64,000 nucleotides of DNA from JAEKNW01 sp963678375 (GCA_963678375.2 OY782831.1:2356001-2420000); one strand, 5' to 3'. Counted from the stretch's first letter, positions 8,824 to 18,540 are shown. The notes: generated from the sequence alone by a model not told the origin. Program-made: numbers and translations.

Positions 8824-9949
8824 ATTTAACTATTATCTCAGCTCTCTTTTTCCAGGTTAAATCCTTGGCTTGATTTATAATATTTAGCTGAAATTTTTTA
8901 TAAAGTTTTTCGTCGGACATAAGTATATCCAGTTTTCTAGCAATCTCATCTTCCTTGCCTAACTCATAAAGGAAACCGTTTTTATTATCAAAAACTACTT
9001 CCTGGATGGTTGGTAGTTTTGAACCAATAACAGGTATCTCTTTGGAAAGGTAATCGAATATTTTTAGAGGAGAAGTAAGATAGTTATTAAAAAAAGTATC
9101 AGAGAGTGTTACAAATCCAACTTTTACTTGATCCAGAATTTTATTGAGACTTTTCTTATCCTGCCATAGATATACTGTAATTTTTGAAACATCATAATAA
9201 CCTTTTACCCTTTCAAGGAAAGTGTTTTTCTCAGCTTCATTTTTAGCTCCGACAACTACCACTTCTGGTTTATGTTGGCTTAAAGATGCTATCTTGAGTA
9301 AATTGAGGATACCCTTATGGAGGTCTAATGATCCCACATATCCAAGATATTTTCTCTGGTTAAGAGGTGAAGCTGTTTGAATACTTAGTCCAGTACGAGC
9401 GAGGAATAGCCTTGTTTTGGGATAGTATTTTGAATATAACTGGATTTGAGTTTGAGTAAGACAAAAAATACCATCAATGTGTGGTAAATATCTCTGTTCA
9501 ATACTCTGTTGCTTCAATTTATTCTTAATATTAATGTCATTACGAAGAGTTAAATCAGTAAAGAAATCATGAGACTCAAAATAAATTTTACAGGCAAGTT
9601 TTTTTCTTAACTTGAATAAAAAAGGTAGGAAAGTAACATTTCTAGTAATGATAGCAGAGATTTTTTCGGATTGGGAAATCTTGAGTATATTGAAATAGAC
9701 TTGCCAATAGTAAATTGAATTAAATCTCTGATTAAAAAGTACTTCGATTGATTTAATCGATAGTTTTTCAGATTTATCAAGATTCAATAGCTTGTTAAAA
9801 ATCATTTCTGGAGAGTCATGACTATTCTTCTTGACAAAGAAGTAACACTTGTCAACTTCTTGAGCTAAAGAATTAACTGTATTAGAAGTAAAAGTGATAC
9901 TTGGAGAACTAGAAGGAAAGCTACCTGAATGGACATAAATTATCTTCAT
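8798..9949 (-). CDS. Family 4 glycosyltransferase
   Basis: A GT4-like transferase of 383 residues. The N-terminus MKIIYVHSGSFPSSSPS is a GT-B first strand. The C-terminal half has GYVGSLDLHKGIL and a late donor-site segment (PLKIFDYLSKEIPVIGS...EVVFDNKNGFLY). It is co-transcribed with the upstream family 4 gene, sharing one base (TAATG in the minus direction), and runs tail-to-tail into waaF with a 26-base overlap. The glycan built is probably LPS or capsule, but the sequence gives no donor. Several residues of the usual E-x7-E motif are changed, so donor specificity may be unusual. Confidence 0.8.
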   Translation of the reverse strand: MKIIYVHSGSFPSSSPSITFTSNTVNSLAQEVDKCYFFVKKNSHDSPEMIFNKLLNLDKSEKLSIKSIEVLFNQRFNSIYYWQVYFNILKISQSEKISAIITRNVTFLPFLFKLRKKLACKIYFESHDFFTDLTLRNDINIKNKLKQQSIEQRYLPHIDGIFCLTQTQIQLYSKYYPKTRLFLARTGLSIQTASPLNQRKYLGYVGSLDLHKGILNLLKIASLSQHKPEVVVVGAKNEAEKNTFLERVKGYYDVSKITVYLWQDKKSLNKILDQVKVGFVTLSDTFFNNYLTSPLKIFDYLSKEIPVIGSKLPTIQEVVFDNKNGFLYELGKEDEIARKLDILMSDEKLYKKFQLNIINQAKDLTWKKRAEIIVKSIAESSAK

Positions 9950-11157
9950 TAGAATAAACTCTCTATGATTTCAATGTACTGTTTGGCTTGTTGCTTTCTA
10001 TCAAACCTATCTATAAATGTATCTGGTATTTTTTTAACTAAATTATGATTTCTAAAGTCTTGCCACATTCTAAGTAACTCTTCTGAGATTGATTCAGGGT
10101 CATCATCATAAGCAATATAGGCATTATTATAATCGACAAGAATATTATATAATTCACCTTTAGAAGATAAGATAGCAAAGATAGGTTTTTTTAATCTAAA
10201 GTATTCGAATACCTTACCGGTAACAACTTCAGTTTTGTTAGAATTAGTTGATAATAAAAGCAAAATATCAGATTTAGATATCTCTTCTAGGCAAGCATGG
10301 TGCTCCATATAACCCAAGATAGTAAAGTTTTCTTTTAAAAGAGGATAAGGCTTGATCCATTTAGAATTTTCTTTATCACCAATAATTGTGCACTGAAAAG
10401 TTAAATCAACTTTGACAGTAGATAATTTGCTTAGAGCAGAAAAGAAGGACTTAGGACTGTGTAAAGTATTTAATCTTCCCATATAACCAATTTTTAACTT
10501 ATTAGGCTCAATTTGATGATCTGAGAAATTATAATCTTTGAAATCATCTTCATCAAAGCCATTATAGATAACATCAATTTTATTCTTACTAAGGATTTTA
10601 CTTTGAAGATTTCTTTTAGCAGTCTCAGAAATTGTTACTATATGACTACAATTTCTTAAAACAGTATTTTCCATTTCAATCTGTTTGTTTTGCTTCTTAC
10701 TTCTTTCAAAAAGAGAATTACTAGTCCATTCATCACGGAACTCAATTATACATTTTATGTTTAAGTGAGTAGCTAACTTACTTGCAAAAATGTGAGAACT
10801 ATGAGGGGGGGAGGTGGAAATGATTAAATCAAAATTATGTTTTTTGTGTAAAGATTTAGCTTTATAATATGCAGAAAGACTCCATAAATAGGCTTTATCA
10901 GGTACCATTATAGAACGTAAAAGTTTCTTTATATCTCCCAGAAGGTAAGAATAATAATCTTTTACATGGAAAAATTTACATCTATACTTTATCTCTTCTA
11001 ATAAAGAATAATCAAGTACTTTGAGTTTCCTTTTTGAAGTAATAACAAAGACTCTGTATTTATCTTGTGGTAAATTCTTAATTAACTTCGTTATTCTTTG
11101 GACTCCTGGGCCACCTTCGGGAGGGAAGTGATATGACCATATTAAAATATTTTTCAT
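9949..11157 (-). CDS. Family 4 glycosyltransferase, WbuB-like
   Basis: A GT-B transferase of 402 residues with the N-terminal WSYHFPPEGGPGVQR loop typical of WbuB-like O-antigen/capsule enzymes. Also present are FDLIISTSPPHSSHI, IIEFRDEWTSN and a C-terminal donor region (TGKVFEYFRLKKPIFAI). It is the first gene of a two-gene minus-strand unit and divergent from the TatD-like gene across a 500-base gap. The product is expected at the cytoplasmic face of the inner membrane. Substrate is unknown. An AGGTGTT-like ribosome site precedes the ATG. Confidence 0.8.
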   Translation of the reverse strand: MKNILIWSYHFPPEGGPGVQRITKLIKNLPQDKYRVFVITSKRKLKVLDYSLLEEIKYRCKFFHVKDYYSYLLGDIKKLLRSIMVPDKAYLWSLSAYYKAKSLHKKHNFDLIISTSPPHSSHIFASKLATHLNIKCIIEFRDEWTSNSLFERSKKQNKQIEMENTVLRNCSHIVTISETAKRNLQSKILSKNKIDVIYNGFDEDDFKDYNFSDHQIEPNKLKIGYMGRLNTLHSPKSFFSALSKLSTVKVDLTFQCTIIGDKENSKWIKPYPLLKENFTILGYMEHHACLEEISKSDILLLLSTNSNKTEVVTGKVFEYFRLKKPIFAILSSKGELYNILVDYNNAYIAYDDDPESISEELLRMWQDFRNHNLVKKIPDTFIDRFDRKQQAKQYIEIIESLF

Positions 11158-11604
11158 GTTAACACCTATTTTGATAATATAGCTAGAGAATATATGATAA
11201 TCTATTTGTCAAGAAAAATGAAAGTCATAAACTTTAATCATTTTTAGTTGTGACTAATCTAATAAATCAACTAAAAGGTTTAGGATATGTATCTAAAGTA
11301 GTCCAAAGATGTACTTAATATAATCATAGTCGAAGGCTGAATTAGCACTTTTTCATTTCTATTTGCAATACTGGTCCTTCATTGTTACTCTAACCATATT
11401 CTACTAGGAACTTATCAGGATACTAGTAACGAAGGAAGAAATTACAAGACAACACTTGTGTTATAATGTTGGCATTGAGTCAAATAACGATTAGTTTTTG
11501 TGATTAGCTACATATTATTGACATGTTAAAAAATAAACTATTGTGGTAATGGCTTGATAAGTGAAAGGTTTCTTTAAGAATCAACGTCATTTTTAACAAA
11601 AGAA
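11158..11604. other. Divergent intergenic region without genes
   Basis: About 450 bases separate the divergent glycosyltransferase and TatD-like genes. I see no gene or structured RNA of a known class. It contains one copy of an interspersed imperfect palindrome (11375-11437). The rest is AT-rich. Confidence 0.5.
11375..11437. repeat. CCTTCATTGTTACT palindromic repeat, copy A
   Basis: The arms CCTTC-ATTGTTACT and AGTAAC-GAAGG frame a centre with TTCTACTAGGAAC. Related copies lie at 25843-25905, 40892-40946 (reverse) and 56754-56810. All are intergenic and about 55-63 bases long. Confidence 0.5.
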
Positions 11605-11631
11605 TTGACAAAAGTTTTTAGATGCTATAAT
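11605..11631 (+). promoter_or_regulatory. Candidate promoter of the tatD-like operon
   Basis: TTGACA (11605-11610) and TATAAT (11626-11631) are both perfect consensus but are separated by only 15 bases. An overlapping TAATAT gives 17. It lies 31 bases before the ATG of the TatD-like gene. Confidence 0.5.
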
Positions 11632-11662
11632 ATGGAAAAAGTTAATAAAAATAAGGAATTTT

Positions 11663-12394
11663 ATGTCAGAAGTAATAGATATTCATTGCCATTTATATCA
11701 AGCTAAGCAAAATCAAAATGACATTACTAATTCACAAGATCAAGCTCGGATAATATTAATATCAACAGCTTTAGATCATAAAGAGGTTAACTGGCACTTG
11801 CAGAATAATGTTACCTATTGGTTCGCAGGTATTCACCCACAAAATTGGAGTTTATCCAGACAAGAGATTGAAACTTATTTGGAGAAATTACCCTATGAAA
11901 AGATATTAGGTATTGGTGAAATGGGTCTTGATAAAAGATATAAAAATCAAAAAAAACAAATAGACTTACTTGATATGCAAATGAGTAAAGCAGATATTAA
12001 AGACTTACCAAGTATCTATCACTTAGTAGGTTATGAATATGCCTTCATAAAACTACATAAATTAAGAAGGTTGAAGAGAATGAAAATAATCCATGGGTTC
12101 CATTCTTCCTATGAAGTATATAAAGAATTGGATAAACTAGGTTTTTATTTCTCTTTAAGTAATAGAATTCTCGCTAATCCTAAACATGAAGTCACTATTA
12201 GCGAGATTTTGAAGAAAAAAAGATATTTTATAGAAAGTGATGCTCCAGATGGTGGGCATTTAGATGAAGTAAAAAGAGTTGCCAATATATTACAAACAAA
12301 TTATAATATAAATAAATATGAGATAAAACAAGTTGTTGAGGAGAATTTCAACAAGTTAGTAAAGGAGAGGTGTGAATCAAAATCAAAGAAGTAG
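11663..12394 (+). CDS. TatD-family metal-dependent hydrolase
   Basis: A TIM-barrel amidohydrolase-fold protein of the TatD type (243 residues), a family with metal-dependent DNase activity. Metal ligands are recognisable in order: DIHCH near the N-terminus, GIHPQNW, the GIGEMGLDKRY glutamate, HLVGYEY and IIHGFHSS histidines, and the ESDAP aspartate. RBS AAGGA lies five bases before the ATG. It opens an operon running through the lipoprotein gene at 18.5 kb, and its end overlaps the tcdA start by 23 bases. The middle of the protein is somewhat short and divergent compared with canonical TatD, so substrate (DNA, D-aminoacyl-tRNA or other) is open. Confidence 0.8.
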   Translation: MSEVIDIHCHLYQAKQNQNDITNSQDQARIILISTALDHKEVNWHLQNNVTYWFAGIHPQNWSLSRQEIETYLEKLPYEKILGIGEMGLDKRYKNQKKQIDLLDMQMSKADIKDLPSIYHLVGYEYAFIKLHKLRRLKRMKIIHGFHSSYEVYKELDKLGFYFSLSNRILANPKHEVTISEILKKKRYFIESDAPDGGHLDEVKRVANILQTNYNINKYEIKQVVEENFNKLVKERCESKSKK

Positions 12395-13106
12395 TTTAAT
12401 CGTAGATGAAGAATCATTATTAGCTTTCCAAGATAAAACAATTCTAGTAGTAGGCTTAGGGGGGGTTGGAGGATTTGCTGTGGAAGGATTAGCAAGAGCT
12501 GGCTTTAAAAAGTTTATTCTTGTAGATTTTGATGTTGTGAGTGAGAGTAACATAAACAGGCAGATTATTGCTCTTCACAGTACCATAGGTAAACTTAAAG
12601 GCAACTTGTTTAAAGAGAGAGTATTAGACATTAATCCAGAAGCTGAAGTAGAAGTTATTACAGAGTTCTTTGATGAGCAATTAAGATTAAAATTATTAGA
12701 TAAAGCTGATTATGTTGTTGATGCTATTGATAGTTTAGGACCTAAAGTAGGTTTACTTGAAGACTGTTATAATAATAATATTAAGGTGATTTCATCTATG
12801 GGAGCTGGTAATAGGCTAGATCCTAGCAAGATAAGAATTGCAGATTTATCAAAAAGTAAGAACTGTAGCTTAGCATCTAGGGTTAGGAAATACTTAAGAA
12901 AACGTGGTATAACAAAAGGAATTCCTGTAGTATATTCAGATGAATTACCTATTAAGGATTATCTAAAAGAGGGAAGAGGCCAACCAGAAGAGTCTAATAC
13001 CAGGGGCAGAGACCGAACATTGGTAGGATCAATCTCATATTATCCAGCTATAATGGGCATGATGATGGCCTCTTATGTAATTAGATATTATATAGACAAG
13101 GAGTAA
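12372..13106 (+). CDS. tcdA: tRNA threonylcarbamoyladenosine dehydratase
   Basis: An E1-like enzyme of the ThiF/MoeB/HesA superfamily, most like TcdA/CsdL. That enzyme uses ATP to cyclise N6-threonylcarbamoyladenosine at position 37 of ANN-reading tRNAs. Seen are the nucleotide loop VVGLGGVGG (about residues 26-34), the adenylate-binding DFDVVSESNINRQ, and the TcdA-type ISSMGAGNRLDPSKI. The start is GTG at 12372, directly downstream of AAAGGAGAGG. The usual RF..TARLYG N-terminal helix of TcdA is shortened. It follows the TatD-like gene with overlap and precedes DUF2851 by two bases, so expression is coupled. Confidence 0.85.
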   Translation: MNQNQRSSLIVDEESLLAFQDKTILVVGLGGVGGFAVEGLARAGFKKFILVDFDVVSESNINRQIIALHSTIGKLKGNLFKERVLDINPEAEVEVITEFFDEQLRLKLLDKADYVVDAIDSLGPKVGLLEDCYNNNIKVISSMGAGNRLDPSKIRIADLSKSKNCSLASRVRKYLRKRGITKGIPVVYSDELPIKDYLKEGRGQPEESNTRGRDRTLVGSISYYPAIMGMMMASYVIRYYIDKE

Positions 13107-13108
13107 AA

Positions 13109-14299
13109 ATGCTAGAAGTGGAGTTGTATTCAATTTGGGCCAAACAAAAACTAAATCATGATTTGTATACAACTTCAGGACAGCCTGTTAGAGTGATTTA
13201 TCCTGGTAATCTCAACAGTGATAGGGGAGCTGATTTCAAAGATGCTTATTTAAAAATCGGTAACAAGGATTATCATGGAGATGTAGAAATACATATAAAG
13301 AAGAGGGATTGGTTGCAACATAAACACCAATTAGATCCAGAATATAATAAGGTAATTTTGCATCTAATCTGGGAGAATGATAGTAGTCAGATATTGACCC
13401 AGGCTCAGAGTGAGATTCCTACATTATTGCTTTCTCAGTTTTATATTCCAAATAAAGATGTTGAAGCAAAAATTGCTTATAACTGTCACTTTTTCAGTGG
13501 TTTGGACAAAAATCAATTAAACTATTTACTTTATAACTATGGAAAGAAAAGATTGCTTGAAAAAGCTGATTTAATAAAGCAAATCAGTTATCTTGAGCCT
13601 TATGAAGAAACTATATATAAAGTAATTGCTGGAGCTTTAGGATCACCTAACAATAAGAATGGGATGAAGTTGTTAGCTGATAGAATCAATAAGCGTCAGT
13701 TAAAAAAGATTTCTAAAAAAGATCTTCCACGCTATATTGATTCTATTGTTGAGGAAATAGGGTTAGGAAAGCTAGAAACATATAATAAAAATCTTTGGCA
13801 AAAGTTCAGGGTTAGGCCGGCTTCACAACCAAACAAGCGAGTAAGGGAATTTATAACTATTAGATGGCATTTAAGAAATGAAAACCTAGCAATAGTATTA
13901 TGGGAGTCTTTTAATCTTTCAAATAATCTGTCTGAGTTTATACAAGCTATAGCTAGTCTTTTGAATAAAGGGTTAAGAAAGAAAAAGCTAGGTCAACAGA
14001 TAGTTATGATAGTCATTTATAACTCAATTTTACCTTTTATCTATTCCTTAATACAAGATTATAAAAATAAAAAAAATCTTGCCAAAATAGAGCTTTTTAT
14101 AAAAGAATTTCCTAAAATAGGTAATAATCGAGTAATTAACTCATTTATGAACAAAATAAGTGATTATCAACAGCGAAATTTGTTTCATAAAGAATTATAT
14201 TTCCAAGGTTTATATTACCTAATGAATAATTATTGTCGGAGACATGATTGTAAATTGTGTTATCAAGAGAAAGAACAATATTTAACTATAAGAGAATAA
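13109..14299 (+). CDS. DUF2851 family protein
   Basis: A 396-residue protein of the DUF2851 family, found mainly in Bacteroidota and relatives, with no established function. Recognisable family features are the N-terminal LYSIWAKQKLN, the GADFKDAYLKIGNKDYHGDVEIH block, the WLQHKHQLDPEYNKVILHLIW block, and the C-terminal cysteines in CRRHDCKLC. The central acidic/His pattern (D...GDVEIH) has the look of a nuclease-like fold, but this is only impression. It sits two bases after tcdA and three bases before the ABC fusion gene, so it is in a tight operon. Confidence 0.8.
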   Translation: MLEVELYSIWAKQKLNHDLYTTSGQPVRVIYPGNLNSDRGADFKDAYLKIGNKDYHGDVEIHIKKRDWLQHKHQLDPEYNKVILHLIWENDSSQILTQAQSEIPTLLLSQFYIPNKDVEAKIAYNCHFFSGLDKNQLNYLLYNYGKKRLLEKADLIKQISYLEPYEETIYKVIAGALGSPNNKNGMKLLADRINKRQLKKISKKDLPRYIDSIVEEIGLGKLETYNKNLWQKFRVRPASQPNKRVREFITIRWHLRNENLAIVLWESFNLSNNLSEFIQAIASLLNKGLRKKKLGQQIVMIVIYNSILPFIYSLIQDYKNKKNLAKIELFIKEFPKIGNNRVINSFMNKISDYQQRNLFHKELYFQGLYYLMNNYCRRHDCKLCYQEKEQYLTIRE

Positions 14300-14302
14300 T
14301 TA

Positions 14303-17300
14303 ATGAAAGAACTATCAAGTGGAAGTAAAAAGAATGAATTAGTAGATATGCTGACCAGGTATTATGTACATATAATCAGGTCTGATACCCAGATAAAAAA
14401 AAATGAAATAGACATCTTGTATCCTTTGTTATTAAACCTGTTCAAGGATTTACCAATTTCTTGGGAAGTTTATGTTAAAGAAATCATGAACGAAGATTAT
14501 GATTTAGGAAAGGTTATTAGTTTTCTTAATCATAATTTGAATCAATTAGATAAGATAAGGTTGATTTTAACCTTAATTATCATGGCCTTTTCTGATAGTG
14601 ATTTTGAGATATATGAAATATCTTCAATTCAGTCTATGATGAAGTTCTTCAAGATTGAAGGTTCTGGCTTTATGGATTTCATGAGAAATCTAGAATTACG
14701 AACCACTGCCCCCTTAAGAATCACAGACATCTCTTCAGTTTTCCAATTTGAAAATTCTCTTTTCACAGATTATTTAGTTGTGGGTAAATCAGAACGTTGT
14801 AATATGCGTTTTAAAGATCAGAATATTAACAATATTGAGTTGGTCATTTTTGGAATAGATAATAATTATTTTCTAGTAACTGGTCAGAAGCCGAGTGTTA
14901 AGTTAAGTGGTAATGAATTACGAGCAAATCATATATATTATGTTCCTCCAGAGAGTACCCTAGAAATTCAAAAGTTAAAGTTTAATACCGTATTTGTAAG
15001 AAAATTAATGCAAAACTTAGATAATAGTGATGTTATTAACTTTACCAAGGCCGACTATGACTTCAAGATAACCTGTGATCATAATAAATTCTTCCTAAAT
15101 GTAAGAAGAGGATATTTATATCGTAATGGTAAATCTATTTCTTTCAATAGGGATGTTCAGATTTACTGGGATGATAAGTTGAGGATTAAAGGTTATGCAG
15201 CCTTCTCTTTAATAGATGTTTTGGATGAGAAAGAAAGAATAGGTATAGATGATATTGTTCCAGATGTTATCTATTTAAATTTAGATAATGGATTTTATAG
15301 TTTAGTAAAGCATCCAAGTGAAAAAGCAATAGCTCAAATCGAGAACAGAGAAAAAGGCTATCATTTTATCCCTCTAAAGAAGAATCTAACATTTTTGATT
15401 AATGGAGAAGATATTGCTGGCGAAAGAGTAATTCAACTTAACGAAGATATCATCACCATTGAAGATGCTAAAGGAACTCATCTGAGCCTTGATAAATTAT
15501 CTAAGAAAAGTGATAGAAAGTTAGGAAGACATCTTAGAAATAAGGTAAAACATCAATTTAGAAATAGCAAGAATTTTAATTTTAGAATTAATAACTTTTT
15601 TGATTTAGTTGAAGTTCCATTTGAGATTAATAATCTTGAAGTTACAGCAGTTAAACACTATCATAATGATAACACCATTGGTTTAGATAACATATCATTT
15701 AATGCTAAAAGGGGTGAACTAATAGGTATCCTAGGTCCATCTGGTTGTGGAAAATCAACTCTTCTCAAAGCTATAGTTGCTGAATTTCAACCTTCGCATG
15801 GAAAAATTGAAGTAGATGGAAAACTACTCTTCAAAAATAGATCTGATCTAATGCAATATTTTGGTTATGTCCCACAAGATGATATGATCTTTGCAAATCT
15901 TACTGTTTTTGAGAATATGTATTTTTATGGTCGTTTAAGGATGCCAAATGTTCCACAAAATCAACTAATTTTGAAGATTGATAATATCCTTAACCAGGTT
16001 ACTTTAGCCCATAAGCGTAATACATTAGTGGGAGATGATTCAAATAAGATTCTTAGCGGAGGACAGCGAAAAAGACTTAATATAGCCTTGGAATTATTAT
16101 TTGAACCTATAGTGTTAGTTTGTGATGAACCAACTTCAGGTCTATCATCCTTTGATGCAGAGCAAATTATTGAATTACTTCATGAACAAAGAAGACAAAA
16201 TAGAATAGTAATAATAACTGTCCATCAACCTAATGCCTATATTTTTAAGAAGTTCTCGAAAGTACTATTAATGGATAACGGAGGAAAAGAAGTTTATTTT
16301 GGATCTCCTACCCAAGCATTTTCTTATTTTCAAGAAGAAATAGATATTATCAAGTTTAGAAAGAATCTATTAGAGCAGAAAGTCAAAGACTCAAATCCAG
16401 ATTTTTTCTATGATATTATTCTCTTCCCAGAATATGATACTAGAGGAAATATCAAATTTGAGCAAATTAATCAGCAAGTTGTAACTAAAAGAAAATTTTC
16501 ATCAGAGTATTGGCGAGACAAGTATAAGAGAAAAATTCTTTTCCAGCTGATTACAAAGGAAGATACTGGAGAAGAAATTCGCGTAGATAAAAAGAAAATT
16601 AAGTATAGAAAGAAATTAACTTTTTATGCACGCTTCGTCCAATTTACTACTTATTTACACCGTAATTTAGTTAATAAGTTAAGAAATAAGACTAATCTCT
16701 TGATCACTTTTTTAGAAGCTCCCTTACTGGCCTTGATTGTTTCTTACATACTCCGTTTAGCTCCAAGAAGTGAGACTTATTCTTTCTATGAAAATACTAA
16801 TATAACCTTGTATCTATTTGTCAGTATAATTATCTTTATATTTTTTGGTATGACAAACAGTATTCATGAAGTTTTAGAGGAAAGAAAATTCATTCTTAGA
16901 GAGAAAGTTAGAAATCTGAAAGTATCACATTATCAGATTTCAAAATTTTTAGTCTTGACCATATTTACTGTAGTTCAAGCTCTACTATTTCATCTGATCT
17001 CTTCTGCAATATTAGATATTAAAGGATTCTTTTTATTGAATGTCGTCTATTTCTCCCTGTCCGGTTTAATAGGACTTTCTATAGGATTATTGTTCTCAAC
17101 CTTCATCAATGATACCAAGGGAATCATCAATATACTGCCTTTAATATTAATTCCTCAGATTATCTTTGGTGGAGCTGTAATCCAATTTGACAAAATGAAT
17201 AGAAATTTAACTATATTAAAGAAAAATCCTATTCCTGAAGTTGTTCAGACAATACCTTCACGTTGGCTCTTTGAAGGACTAATTACTGGTTATTCTACTG

Positions 17301-17650
17301 AGAGTGTAAATAATAAAGAATTGAAAAAGATTGATAAAAAGATGTTGACACTGGAGAAAACTTCTGATTTAAGTAAAACAGCCTTGAGAGATGAAAGATA
17401 TGAACTCTGGGAAGAAGTTAATATTAGATATCCTAAGAGTAAGTTCACTAACAAAGATATTAATCTGATTGTTGATATGATGTATGGTAGATTCTTGAAT
17501 CAGGGAAAGAATATTTTTATTTCTCCTTATAAAAAGTTTGGAGGACTAGAAGTAAAAACAGTGACAGTCAATATTATTATTATCTTGACTTATATTATGA
17601 TTATTAATCTTCTAATTGGGATTAGACTTAAATATTATTATAATGAATAG
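14303..17650 (+). CDS. TerB-like / FHA-like / ABCG-type transporter fusion
   Basis: An 1115-residue fusion. Residues about 1-125 are an all-helical TerB-like segment. About 150-400 carry up to three FHA-like beta segments; the clearest begins LVVGKSERCNMRF near 158, the start of a phosphothreonine-binding fold. Residues 465-680 are an ABCG-type ATPase with GPSGCGKST (about 478), LSGGQRKR (about 583) and VCDEPTSGL (about 606). From about 770 follow ABC2-type membrane helices, with a 100-residue soluble insert before the last helix. The nearest architecture I know is mycobacterial Rv1747 (FHA plus ABCG), suggesting phosphorylation-controlled export. The substrate is unknown. The downstream lipoprotein may be its partner. 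Confidence 0.8.
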   Translation: MKELSSGSKKNELVDMLTRYYVHIIRSDTQIKKNEIDILYPLLLNLFKDLPISWEVYVKEIMNEDYDLGKVISFLNHNLNQLDKIRLILTLIIMAFSDSDFEIYEISSIQSMMKFFKIEGSGFMDFMRNLELRTTAPLRITDISSVFQFENSLFTDYLVVGKSERCNMRFKDQNINNIELVIFGIDNNYFLVTGQKPSVKLSGNELRANHIYYVPPESTLEIQKLKFNTVFVRKLMQNLDNSDVINFTKADYDFKITCDHNKFFLNVRRGYLYRNGKSISFNRDVQIYWDDKLRIKGYAAFSLIDVLDEKERIGIDDIVPDVIYLNLDNGFYSLVKHPSEKAIAQIENREKGYHFIPLKKNLTFLINGEDIAGERVIQLNEDIITIEDAKGTHLSLDKLSKKSDRKLGRHLRNKVKHQFRNSKNFNFRINNFFDLVEVPFEINNLEVTAVKHYHNDNTIGLDNISFNAKRGELIGILGPSGCGKSTLLKAIVAEFQPSHGKIEVDGKLLFKNRSDLMQYFGYVPQDDMIFANLTVFENMYFYGRLRMPNVPQNQLILKIDNILNQVTLAHKRNTLVGDDSNKILSGGQRKRLNIALELLFEPIVLVCDEPTSGLSSFDAEQIIELLHEQRRQNRIVIITVHQPNAYIFKKFSKVLLMDNGGKEVYFGSPTQAFSYFQEEIDIIKFRKNLLEQKVKDSNPDFFYDIILFPEYDTRGNIKFEQINQQVVTKRKFSSEYWRDKYKRKILFQLITKEDTGEEIRVDKKKIKYRKKLTFYARFVQFTTYLHRNLVNKLRNKTNLLITFLEAPLLALIVSYILRLAPRSETYSFYENTNITLYLFVSIIIFIFFGMTNSIHEVLEERKFILREKVRNLKVSHYQISKFLVLTIFTVVQALLFHLISSAILDIKGFFLLNVVYFSLSGLIGLSIGLLFSTFINDTKGIINILPLILIPQIIFGGAVIQFDKMNRNLTILKKNPIPEVVQTIPSRWLFEGLITGYSTESVNNKELKKIDKKMLTLEKTSDLSKTALRDERYELWEEVNIRYPKSKFTNKDINLIVDMMYGRFLNQGKNIFISPYKKFGGLEVKTVTVNIIIILTYIMIINLLIGIRLKYYYNE

Positions 17651-17672
17651 AGATATAAAAAAAGGAGATATT

Positions 17673-18494
17673 ATGCGAAGATCAATATCAGCGATTTTAG
17701 TATTAATTGTTTTATTTGCCTTATTAGGCTGTGGAGAAAAAAAGCAAGCAGAAACTGCTAAGAAAGAGGACGTTAAAACAGAAAGTGTGGATTATCAAAT
17801 TAGAATGGATCCATTACCTTTTAAAAATGTGTTAGAAAGTCTTAGACCTGTTTCTAAAGAATTAGCTCTTCAAACTCCAACTGAAGCTTATAAGGTCAGC
17901 GAAAATGTTTACGAGCAATCTTTTGCTATTGGTGTAATTAGTGCTGATGCTGTAATGGCAATAAGTTCACGTGATGAATCTAAATTAAAAGGCTATACTG
18001 AGCTTTTAATTGAATACTCTAAGAATATTGGCTTAAAAGATGAAATCTTAAAGATGGCTGATGAGATTCAATATGTTTTAGGTAATAATGAAAATGACAA
18101 ATGGGATAATTTAGAGAAATTAATCTTTGAATATCAAACTCAAGTTGAATTAGCTTTCTATCAAGAAGAAATGCTTGACCAGTACACTTTGATGCAACTT
18201 GGTGGATGGTCTGAAGGTCTTTATAGAATAAGTAACTTGTATCTCAAAAACTGGGATCCAGAAGGAGCTAAGACAATAAACCAAAGAGGTATTGTTAATG
18301 CTCTTATTAACAATCTTGATTTAATCTTATCGGATAAAATTAAAGAAGCTAAATATTATGAAGTAGCTAGAGAAGGTTTTGCCAAGATTAAAAAGATAAT
18401 ATATAGTGTTGAAGAAGATGGATACTATTCGAAAGATGATATTAAGAAGATTAATGAAATTTCTGCAAAAATAGTAAATTCAGTTAGAAAATAG
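17673..18494 (+). CDS. Lipoprotein of unknown function
   Basis: A 273-residue lipoprotein. The start at 17673 has GGAG five bases upstream and gives a clean type II signal peptide (MRRSISAILVLIVLFALLGC), with cysteine 20 as lipid anchor. Upstream in-frame ATGs lie inside the transporter gene. After a Lys/Glu linker the mature part is helical and rich in charged residues (KNIGLKDEILKMADEIQ, LISEKIKEAKYYEVAREGF-like helices). I recognise no family. It is the last gene of the operon and ends before a strong terminator, so a periplasmic partner role for the ABC fusion is a reasonable but untested idea. Confidence 0.75.
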   Translation: MRRSISAILVLIVLFALLGCGEKKQAETAKKEDVKTESVDYQIRMDPLPFKNVLESLRPVSKELALQTPTEAYKVSENVYEQSFAIGVISADAVMAISSRDESKLKGYTELLIEYSKNIGLKDEILKMADEIQYVLGNNENDKWDNLEKLIFEYQTQVELAFYQEEMLDQYTLMQLGGWSEGLYRISNLYLKNWDPEGAKTINQRGIVNALINNLDLILSDKIKEAKYYEVAREGFAKIKKIIYSVEEDGYYSKDDIKKINEISAKIVNSVRK

Positions 18495-18513
18495 AAGATT
18501 AGTTTAATAAGAA

Positions 18514-18540
18514 ATCCCCCTCCATGGAGGGGGTTTTTTA
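18514..18540. terminator. Bidirectional terminator between the lipoprotein and glmM-like genes
   Basis: A perfect palindrome CCCCCTCCATGGAGGGGG (18516-18533) is followed by six T residues. It lies between convergent genes, so it can end transcription of the plus-strand operon. Confidence 0.8.
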
